Positions 1 through 6,817 of a stretch of 64,000 bases of DNA are shown piece by piece (position 1 is the stretch's first letter; each line of letters begins with the position of its first letter). Source of the stretch: Cyanophora paradoxa. Lineage: Eukaryota; Glaucocystophyceae; Cyanophorales; Cyanophoraceae. A program made the translations under genes and the position numbers. The notes below the pieces were generated by a model that saw only the letters and a list, made by a program, of their open reading frames with translations, was not told the DNA's origin and ran no database searches. Location: contig QPMI01000588.1 in assembly GCA_004431415.1 (NCBI GenBank), positions 124,001 to 188,000 of the forward strand, written 5' to 3'.

Positions 1-218
1 ATCAGCGCGGGGGCAGGTTCCTGGCGGGCGGGGGCGATGCGGGGGCGGCGGGGCCGCGCCTGCGGCGGGTGCTCGCGGCGCGCGGGGTGGACGTGCGCGT
101 GGTCTAGCACCGCCGCCCGCCCCAGATCTGGAGCCCCGGGCGCCTCTGCTCGCCCGGGCTCGACTAAGAGGGAGACGGTGCAGAGCAATTGCAAGAACAT
201 GGCGGTGCCGGGGCGTCC

Positions 219-1012
219 TCAGCAGCATAGTGGGTCCCCGGAATGAGAGTGTAAATATCGAATTCTCGAAGTTGTTGGAGTCAAATCTAGTATTGAGAAG
301 TCAACTCTTGTTAGCCCTGGCGTGAATATGGCGGGTGCTACTTTGCGTTTTCGACGTCCGATCGCGAGGCGGAGGGAGAGGGCGGAGAGGCGCGGGGCGG
401 GGCGGGCGGCGGAGGCGAGGGCGGCGAGGAGGGGCCGCTCGGGGCGGGCCCCGTCGGGCCCGTAGCGGCGCAGGTGGACGGCCACTGAGAGCTCCCGCAG
501 CTCCGCCGCCGCCCCCAGAGCCTCCAGCGCCCGCACCGCCTCCTGCCGCGCGAGGGCGGGTTGGGGTACGGGGGGTACGGGGAAAGGGGGGGGTACCTGG
601 ACGCGGAAGACGGGGCCTCGGCGTCGCAGTCGAGGGGAAGGCGAGGGAGCGGAGGGCGGGGAGGCGGGCGGCGGCGGCGAGGGCGGCCGGCTCGAGCTGC
701 TCGGGGCCTCGCTCCCCGCCAGCTCGAGGCGGGCGAGGCGGCCGGCGGCGGGGCCGGCGGCGAGCCGCGCGAAGTCGGCGGCGGGGCCTGGAAGAACGGC
801 ACCTCGAGCCCCTCCAGGGCCCCCAGGGCGCCCAGCGGTCCCAGCCCGCCCTCCACGACCCCCGCGCACAGGCCCCGCAGCCCCGGCGCCGCCTCCGCCA
901 GCGCCCCCGCCGCCCCGCGTCCAGCGCGTCGTCCGGCTGCGTCCGCAGCGCGAGGGCCTCGAGCGCCGGCAGCCGCCCCAGGAGCGAGCGCAGGCCTAGG
1001 TGGTGGCCCTCG
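219..1012 (-). CDS. leucine-rich-repeat protein, partial/possibly degenerate
   Basis: Minus-strand translation gives LRR-like strings: LRSLLGRLPALEALALRTQ near 960-1010, GLRGLCAGVVEGGLGPLGALGALEGLEVPFF around 800-890, RLARLELAGSEAP near 700-740, and after a likely short intron (about 556-600) EALGAAAELRELSVAVHLRRYG and LSALSLRLAIG down to about 345. The style (Leu/Ala/Gly-rich, L-x-x-L spacing) matches the larger F-box/LRR gene at 46082-48638. The strings fall in different frames without obvious splice sites between all of them, so this may be a broken paralog or a gene with introns I cannot place. No start codon or F-box is identified. LRRs usually mediate protein binding; nothing more specific can be said. 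Confidence 0.4.
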
Positions 1013-1130
1013 AACAAGATCGAGAAAAGGCCAATCTCTCGGCCTCGATTTCTGTACAGTGAGTTTGCAATTGAGGGGGGCTTCCTCTTTCGATGTCGCT
1101 TTCCGATGCTCAGAATCTTAAGCTTCAGCA

Positions 1131-1692
1131 GTTCGAATTCGTCCGTCGAGTTTGCCGTTGTTTGTACGCAAAGGCGACCGGGTTCGATGATCTTGTGGTG
1201 GGCTCTGCAGCTTGCCAAGTTGTGCACGTGGGCGCACCCGCGTACGCGTGAGCTGCCGCGCAGCTGCAGTATGCGCCGCGGCGCACTGCGCCCAGCCCAT
1301 GGCCAGCCTGGCCGGGCAGTCCATGCCAGGGCCCGGGGCGCGGCCGCGTGGGGCCCGGCCGGGGCGCCCCCGCGGCCGCGGGCCGGCGACGGCCCGGCCT
1401 GCCGCCGGCTGCCGGCTCCGCGGCACGCGTACGTTCCGAGCTCAAGGCTCCCCCGGCCTCCCGGAGTCCGGGGGGAGTCCGGAACTTGTGACGCGCCCCG
1501 CGTCACGGCGTGACGCCCGGCCGCGGCCGTCAGTGCCCGTGTCAGGCTGACACTCGGACAGCAGCTAGCGTCCGACGGTCTCCGGTCCACTGGGCCAGCT
1601 CCCGCCGGGCCGCCGGGTCCATGCAGCTCGCAGCTGCGCCCGTACGCGTCCCCCGGGTGCGAGGGGGTAGACAGGCCGCTAACTAGAGAGTT
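1131..1692. other. non-coding or unresolved GC-rich stretch
   Basis: I see no convincing coding sequence here. Long open frames exist on both strands, but they are Arg/Ala/Pro-rich shadows typical of GC-rich DNA. It separates the LRR fragment from the 3' end of the next minus-strand gene. Confidence 0.5.
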
Positions 1693-2820
1693 CTATAGCG
1701 CCAGAAGTATATGATATGCATGTGCCTTGTGTCTGCGCATAGCGGGGCGACGGGGGCACCTCAGAAGCGATGAATGTGGTCTAGTGCATGTGAAGTGTGA
1801 GTGTGTGATGAATGTGAACGTAGAGCTTGCAACCGAGCTCTTGCACTGCGCAAGCTCCTCTGGGCGCAGCTCCCGGATGTAGCCACACGAGACGCAGTCC
1901 ACCTTCTCAGGCCCTGCAGGAACGCATGTGTTACGCAATTGTTACGCATGCGTTGCGCATGCGTTGCGCATGCGTTGCACTTAGCGTTGGGCATGCGTTC
2001 AATAAGCGTCGTACTATACGCACCGCAGGAATCCTGATAGTACTTGGATAGGAGGCCGTCGATCTTGCTAGGATCTTCGATGAAACGTTCAATCCCGCTC
2101 CGCACCGCGGGATCGACTGCATTTGGATACATGTACAGGAAGCGAGCCTGCTCGAGGCCGAAATGAATTATCACAAACCACAAATTATATTAATGGGAGA
2201 TGACAGGCACAACGAACCCCGTCCTTCTCCAGCATGATCCGTACTTTGTCTTTGCCAGTATTCTGAAGCACGTGGACGAGGACGGCAAGGCGTCGATCGG
2301 CGGCTGTAACGGCCTGCGGGCCGTGCTCCTTGTAGACCAGCTCGGGTTTGGCACCGTACTACGGTACGTGAATGCAACCTGTGCATGCATAATTAATTAG
2401 TAGATAGGGTTTATAAATAAAAAAACTATCGATGCACGCTGATTGGCGTCTCAAAAACATCCGTCGCGATGTCCACGCCATCGCACTTTGTTAATGTCTG
2501 CGGGCGGACAAAGATGTGCAGCGCTTAAGCTTTCGGCAGTCACTTGGTGCAACTTGCCTGACCCGGCGGGAGTGTGCAAGTTTTTGAGCATGTCCAGAAG
2601 TTCGGGCGTAACGCCGGATGCCCCATGGCCAGCTGCAGCGGCCGCGGCCGCAGCTGAAGGTGGCGGCGAGGCATGTGCATTCGCCCCGCCAGCAGCTGTC
2701 TGCGACGCGCTCCCCTGCTCCGGCTCTGCGCTCGCGCTTCAGACTGCGTTCGCGATTGATCGAAAAGCATTGAAAACGCGTCGCACTTCCGCAGCTGACG
2801 ATGGCGTAGTAGATTTTGCT
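1693..2820 (-). CDS. host multi-exon gene, 3' exons, at the viral insertion site
   Basis: Four minus-strand exons join with consistent phase: 2695-2487, 2358-2218, 2147-2024 and 1913-1693. Introns start with GT and end with AG (69-128 nt, plus one of 110 nt). The product includes GVTPELLDMLKNLHTPAGSG, then KPELVYKEHGPQAVTAADRR, VLVHVLQNTGKDKVRIMLEK, ARFLYMYPNAVDPAVRSGIE and KVDCVSCGYIRELRPEELAQ. The last has a CVSC pair that could bind metal. An Ala-rich linker precedes the first exon. I do not recognise the family. The frame upstream of 2695 stays open for a short Pro/Gln/Ser stretch (about 2696-2745) and then meets a stop, so the 5' part must come from further upstream, which on this strand is across the provirus. 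The exon at 29518-29895 is a candidate for an earlier part of the same gene. Confidence 0.6.
1942..1980. repeat. short tandem repeat, unit GCGCATGCGTT (11 bp)
   Basis: About three to four copies of an 11-bp unit lie in tandem. They fall inside the last intron of the host gene at 1693-2820, so they do not interrupt coding sequence. The unit contains the palindrome GCATGC. Confidence 0.8.
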
Positions 2821-2823
2821 CGG
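2818..2823. repeat. left target-site duplication GCTCGG
   Basis: GCTCGG directly precedes the first base of the element and recurs immediately after its last base at 29509-29514. A perfect 6-bp duplication is the footprint of integrase-type insertion, as known for Polintons. Confidence 0.9.
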
Positions 2824-2908
2824 ACACATATTGAAAAACGAATTTAAATCCCTCCGCTTCGCGCTTCGCGCTTCGCTCCTGGATTTAAATTCGTTTTTCA
2901 ATATGTGT
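2824..2908. repeat. left terminal palindrome (28-bp arms, 29-nt loop)
   Basis: Bases 2824-2851 and 2881-2908 are perfect reverse complements. The 29-nt loop (2852-2880) is GC-rich with repeated CGCTTCG units. The stem is AT-rich, beginning ACACATATTG. A terminus able to fold back on itself suggests a hairpin telomere or a cruciform recognised by a replication or integration protein; this is inference. Confidence 0.9.
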
Positions 2909-3233
2909 TAATTTAATACTAAAATACATATTTATCGATTAATTTCTTTAACTTTTTATGCAAACTTTGTATAAATTAATGCAAACTTTGTATTAAAAAT
3001 GATAAACGCGTTTAATTTAATGCATATTCACGATTGATTCAATCGATATTATATCGATAGATTATGTTCTTTGTCGATTACATATATAACTTCGATTGAT
3101 TAACATTAAACTACTTAAAGAACGATATAATCGCGATTAATTCGCATAAATTCGCATAAATTCGCATAAACTCGATATATCTCATCGGTATTGAAGTAGA
3201 CCACCGCCCATTTTGTATCGGAAAACGCAAAAA

Positions 3234-3505
3234 CTGTCACAGAGTTGCATTATGTCCAATTAAACAATCGATGGAATTGCGGATTTACATTTTTGCACCG
3301 AAAAAGTGTCACAGAGTTGCATTATGTCCAATTAAACAATTGAGGAGATTGCGCGATTTTCTATTGGAATATCTCGGAACTGCATCATGTCCAATTAAAC
3401 AATCGATGAGATTGCTGATGAACATTTTTGCATCGAAAAAGTGTCACAGAGTTGCATGGTCTCCAATTGATCAATCGATTAGATTGCAGATGTTCTATAA
3501 AACAG
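3234..3505. repeat. four degenerate tandem repeats of 63-72 bp in the left TIR
   Basis: Units begin near 3234, 3306, 3378 and 3441. Each carries TCCAATT followed by AAACAATCGATG or a close variant. Three have GTCACAGAGTTGCAT and two have TTTTTGCA(C/T)CGAAAAA. The mirror copies are at about 28827-29098. The stretch is open in one frame on each arm, but the repeat structure argues against a protein. Replication or regulatory function is possible. Confidence 0.75.
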
Positions 3506-3600
3506 AATAAATGAAATCAAGTGTGACAGATAGTATTCAAATGATATTCAGTAAGATATATTTCTATTTTTGAGAAGAGTAGTAAGGGGGGCAGAATGTC

Positions 3601-3703
3601 TGTGACGCCTGTGACGGCTGTGACGCCTGTTTTCAGAAGTCTGTCATTTTTGAAAATTTTAAAAAGTTTGAAAGTAGGCGTCACAGGCGTCACAGGCGTC
3701 ACA
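3601..3703. repeat. inverted iteron array 1, left TIR
   Basis: Three tandem 9-mers TGTGACGCC/TGTGACGGC/TGTGACGCC (3601-3627), a core of about 49 bp containing AAAATTTTAAAAAG, then three inverted 9-mers GGCGTCACA (3677-3703). The arrangement (3 repeats, core, 3 inverted repeats) recurs four more times in the element. It looks like a replication-initiator or regulator binding locus. Confidence 0.85.
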
Positions 3704-3891
3704 CTCAATTAAATTAGGTGTCACAGCGAAAATGCAGACCATTTCCAGTAAGACAACTTCGCATTTTCGAAAAGGTGGATTAATGAATAGTGTTTTGTAG
3801 GTGTCAGAGGTGTCACAAGACGGATTTCAGTAAGACAAGAATATATTTTTGAATATCTCAGTAAGAGAAAGAGATTCCATTTTTAATTGGG

Positions 3892-4036
3892 TGTGACGGC
3901 TGTGACGGCTGTGACGGCTGTTTTCAGAAGTCTGTCATTTTTGAAAATTTTAAAAAGTTTGAAAGTAGGCGTCACAGGCGTCACAGGCGTCACAGTCAAT
4001 TAAAGAGGCGTCACAGTCAATTAAATAGGTGTCACA
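3892..4036. repeat. inverted iteron array 2, left TIR
   Basis: Three TGTGACGGC units (3892-3918), the same core as array 1, three GGCGTCACA units (3969-3995), then two spaced single units (about 4007-4015 and 4028-4036). Further single GGTGTCACA-type sites occur near 3715 and 3800-3818. Confidence 0.85.
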
Positions 4037-4194
4037 CCCGATTATCTGACCATTTTCAGTAAGACCATGTGAAATTCTGAATTTCTCAGTGTCAACTAAC
4101 TCGGAAATCGCAATACTCTATGTTTCTCCGATTTCTCCAACCCTGAAAACACACCTGTTATTCTCTCATTTATCTCATGAGATACTCTCGTTTC

Positions 4195-4209
4195 GCCAAA
4201 AAATGACAA
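4195..4209 (+). promoter_or_regulatory. putative early-type promoter motif GCCAAAAAATGACAA
   Basis: This 15-mer also occurs at 15651-15665 and, with one mismatch, at 15205-15219. Each is 30-79 bp upstream of a plus-strand start codon, which suggests a shared promoter element. It lies just inside the end of the left TIR. Confidence 0.5.
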
Positions 4210-4238
4210 ACGATTTCCCATCATGCTGTAAAGGAAAC

Positions 4239-4493
4239 ATGCCGATTAACCAGCAGTATTACAATTATTATGGGCATTACTTCTTGATTGTCAAGAAACT
4301 CCAAGAGCATTATGAGATCTTCCAAGAGATGGGATTGCGAATTACAAGGAGATCAACCCTTTGTAGTTTCTTGAAAAAGAATGGTGCTAAATGGGATAAG
4401 ACAATTCGCAAATGGTATACAGAAGATCCCAAGAGTCCCCTTCTGGATGTTTTCGAAACAGTGAATTTGGATCGGTTTAATCATTTCCAATAG
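4239..4493 (+). CDS. hypothetical viral protein, 84 aa
   Basis: The reading frame is open from 4089 inside the TIR. I place the start at ATG 4239 (MPINQQYYNYYGHYF), because the shared promoter motif at 4195-4209 contains the alternative ATG at 4203. The protein is basic and aromatic (GLRITRRSTLCSFLKKNGAKWDKTIRKWY) and may bind nucleic acid, but no family is recognised. Its 3' end overlaps the convergent minor-capsid-like gene (stop at 4477) by 17 bp. As the first gene next to the TIR with an early-type motif it may act before capsid synthesis; that is inference. Confidence 0.55.
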   Translation: MPINQQYYNYYGHYFLIVKKLQEHYEIFQEMGLRITRRSTLCSFLKKNGAKWDKTIRKWYTEDPKSPLLDVFETVNLDRFNHFQ

Positions 4494-5409
4494 CCAAGAA
4501 CTCTAACTGGAATGAGTTGTCAATCCCATTCATATCTACAAGATCACCATAATAATCGCGAAACTCAACTGTTAACTCTCTAATGACCAAATTGCGATCG
4601 GTTATTTTTATGTATTCACTGTGCTCTCCACTGTGATAAACATACTGTCCAATATCTTTACTTAATTGCAATCTGAGAATCGCCCCTTGATTCTGTGGTT
4701 GAGATTGTGGGACAATATTGTGGTTTGTAGCAAATGGGGAGAGTTCTTTAATGTGCATGTATAAATACTGTTCCGCATTCATGTCTGTCATCTTGGATGC
4801 TTCTAACTTGTAGTTTAAGCGAGATGCCTCGAATTCATATCCTGTGAATGTGATTCCCCATTGTGGATGGTTTGGGGTGATTGGGATTCCTGCAAAATAG
4901 AGGAAATTCTCGGGGGCATATAAAGACCTTGCAGACTCTGGGAAATCGTAGGTTTGCTCAATTGAAGCGACCCACTCCACAGAACTAACCCCAAGAAGTT
5001 TACCCAATCTCTGTGTAGATGCTACCATCTCGAATTGAACATTACTGTAAAACTCCAATTTGTAGGAGGTAGGGTTGTAGTAGACCTTGAATGCATATGT
5101 GAGATTGTTGCTCCCAGTAAATGTGAAATTCAGACCATAATTATATGGACTGGTGACCCCGAAATGCCCTTGATTAATATAACCACTTGGGAGAAGGAAG
5201 ACCTGCTTGGTTTCAGAGATGCCTTGGTAGTAAAATCTGACAAGAAGGTGGTCTGTTCCAATGGAATTATAGATGCTGTTGGGGATCTCTGCATACAAAA
5301 CTCGACATTCTCTTGGTTTGGTCACTGGGGTTGTGAGTGAAACCTTGTAGGAGTTTTCTATTTGTCCATCTGATCGGTCTCTGCTATCTATATTGACCAG
5401 CCGAATCAT
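4477..5409 (-). CDS. putative minor capsid (penton-like) protein 1, 310 aa
   Basis: The N-terminus MIRLVNIDSRDRS followed by YKVSLTTPVTKPRECRVLYA and EIPNSIYNSIG is typical of a group of structural proteins in polinton-like viruses, virophages and giant viruses that open with an IDS-RDR segment and an IPNSxYN motif. The rest is beta-rich with no transmembrane segment. It is divergent from the gene at 5438 (28 bp between start codons), which shares the pattern of an N-terminal strand, a conserved V-R-L-x-(S/Y)-A-E segment and an NSI motif. The pair next to the major capsid gene suggests vertex/penton or minor capsid components. The role is inferred from order and motif; confidence in structural function is moderate. 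Confidence 0.6.
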   Translation of the reverse strand: MIRLVNIDSRDRSDGQIENSYKVSLTTPVTKPRECRVLYAEIPNSIYNSIGTDHLLVRFYYQGISETKQVFLLPSGYINQGHFGVTSPYNYGLNFTFTGSNNLTYAFKVYYNPTSYKLEFYSNVQFEMVASTQRLGKLLGVSSVEWVASIEQTYDFPESARSLYAPENFLYFAGIPITPNHPQWGITFTGYEFEASRLNYKLEASKMTDMNAEQYLYMHIKELSPFATNHNIVPQSQPQNQGAILRLQLSKDIGQYVYHSGEHSEYIKITDRNLVIRELTVEFRDYYGDLVDMNGIDNSFQLEFLAIGND

Positions 5410-5437
5410 TTTAATATATGTTTATAGATAAAAGAAG
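5410..5437. promoter_or_regulatory. divergent late-type promoter between the two minor-capsid-like genes
   Basis: Only 28 bp separate the two start codons. The gap is AT-rich with TATATGTTTATAGATAAAAG. Similar TATA/TTTAT-(A/G)-AAG strings directly precede the ATGs at 14101, 18687, 21949, 23018 and 25240, so a short late promoter close to the start is likely. Confidence 0.4.
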
Positions 5438-6448
5438 ATGCCTGTGGATTACATCGAAGTGAGCTCTTTCAATACAATTTCGGGAGATGGACCTACTTCG
5501 AGTTTTATTGCTCGCCTCCCAAGCACCTATGAATTTGTGAGAGCAGTAAGACTGGTTTCAGCAGAATTCTATAACAGCATTCCCATGGTGAGTGGTGAAA
5601 CCAAACCAGGAGATGTGACAATAGATAATGCATTCTACCTTTATTGGTCTGAATATTACCAAGGTGCAGGAAGCACTGGTATTCCAACTGATCGACCTGC
5701 TGCTGATTATGAATCATGGAAACACATTGTGATAAGTCGCAGCACACCCATTCAAAACCACCAACAACTGGTGAATGTAATTAACTCCAAACTTGCATTG
5801 AGAGAGCCACCAGTAGCAATTCGCTGTAAATGGGATGATACACTGAAACGAGTAATATTCCATTCCACCATACCGTTTTACCTGGCTTTCTCAACCGCAA
5901 TTAACCCAACCCAGGCGCAGATTCAGAGGTTTTTGAGTTCTGCTCGACTGCTTGGTCTTGATCCTGGGAGATATGGTAACACACCAATCCAATCACAAGT
6001 TTATAATACTCTGACTGATGGTATCTTTACTGGGTCGATGGTGCATGGTATTATATCTTCATTTGAACCCGAGAAGACCAGGGATAGTGTCCTATTTGTG
6101 AGAGTAAAGGAGCTGGGTGATCTTGTGCAATGTGGTGATGGTCTCCTCACTGGATATTTCCACAAAATCGTGGTTCCTGATAAAGATTATGGTGAGCATG
6201 TCGTTTATAATTCAACAGAAGCCCATCCGATCTATAAATACTATAACAAGAATCTGGGACTCTCCACATTTTCGGTTGATATTGTGAATGCAGTTAATGA
6301 ACCAATTGATTTCGAGGGTCAACCTGTCCACCTCACCTTCGAAATTCGATATGGTGATGAACCTGCTGGGGATCCTGTGTATGAATATTTCAAGAGGAGG
6401 ATGGCGGAAACACATCCATCTTATCCGGTTATTGCGAATTTTGCGTAA
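5438..6448 (+). CDS. putative minor capsid (penton-like) protein 2, 336 aa
   Basis: Begins MPVDYIEVSSFNTISGDGPT, then FVRAVRLVSAEFYNSIPMV, paralleling the SRDR/IPNSIYN region of the neighbour at 4477-5409. The middle contains LVNVINSKLALREPPVAIRC and ARLLGLDPGRYGNTPIQS. The last resembles segments I associate with virophage/PLV minor capsid proteins (xLLGL followed by a glycine loop), but I cannot verify this. It has no signal peptide or membrane segment. It is followed after 54 bp by the capsid gene start at 6503 on the same strand, so the two are probably co-expressed late. Confidence 0.6.
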   Translation: MPVDYIEVSSFNTISGDGPTSSFIARLPSTYEFVRAVRLVSAEFYNSIPMVSGETKPGDVTIDNAFYLYWSEYYQGAGSTGIPTDRPAADYESWKHIVISRSTPIQNHQQLVNVINSKLALREPPVAIRCKWDDTLKRVIFHSTIPFYLAFSTAINPTQAQIQRFLSSARLLGLDPGRYGNTPIQSQVYNTLTDGIFTGSMVHGIISSFEPEKTRDSVLFVRVKELGDLVQCGDGLLTGYFHKIVVPDKDYGEHVVYNSTEAHPIYKYYNKNLGLSTFSVDIVNAVNEPIDFEGQPVHLTFEIRYGDEPAGDPVYEYFKRRMAETHPSYPVIANFA

Positions 6449-6511
6449 AATCAAGGATCATTGGTGAATTTTTTATGTTGCAGTATAATAAAAGAGATAA
6501 TCATGGATATT

Positions 6512-6817
6512 TGTCGCGTGCGGGATTAGTGTGTAGGCACGCGGGGATGCGACCTGCCGACCCTGGGCTCGGCGGGGCGCTTGGGATCGCGAGGGATCGC
6601 TATCGCTCTGTAGTATTCTCTAGAACAGTGTATCCCTATGAGTGATCTGTACCCGGACAGGCCCGGCGTACCCGTAGTAGCTATAATAAGCGGTGGCCGA
6701 GGCGTACTGACGCCGACGTCGGCCCTAGCAGCACGTAGGCTGCACTAGCAACTAGCAGCACGAACTCGGAAGGCTGCACTATCTAGCTCCGCATGCACGA
6801 TAATCATGCATGCGACA
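6512..6817 (-). repeat. LTR (3' LTR of the minus-strand element), 306 bp
   Basis: Nearly identical to 11560-11858. The only clear difference is a 7-bp segment (around CTCGGAA) present here and absent from the other LTR, plus one base in the terminal TGTCGC. Such similarity implies recent insertion. Confidence 0.9.

Larger units (their letters stand above)
2824..4191. repeat. left terminal inverted repeat (about 1,368 bp)
   Basis: The sequence from 2824 to 4191 is matched by the reverse complement of 29508 down to 26866, apart from the insertion at 27551-28822. The match ends at the T at 4191, where the left reads TTCGCC and the right arm continues with GGTTTTTC. The two arms look nearly identical by eye. 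From the outside in, the arm contains a terminal hairpin, an AT-rich segment with three TTCGCATAAA copies, four degenerate tandem repeats, and two inverted iteron arrays. Confidence 0.9.

Noticed and set aside
3271-3510. Open frame in the left TIR (and its mirror in the right TIR) that could encode about 79-90 residues
   Set aside because: It lies wholly within the degenerate tandem repeats, so the open frame and the repeated residues follow from the DNA repeats. No other coding signal.
3517-3708. Val-Thr-Pro repeat peptide in each TIR
   Set aside because: The VTPVTP string is a translation of the 9-bp iterons (period a multiple of three). There is no independent evidence of a gene.
4089-4238. 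Upstream extension of the first viral ORF into the TIR
   Set aside because: It would put the start inside the TIR and run through the shared promoter motif. ATG 4239 fits the promoter-to-start spacing seen at two other genes.
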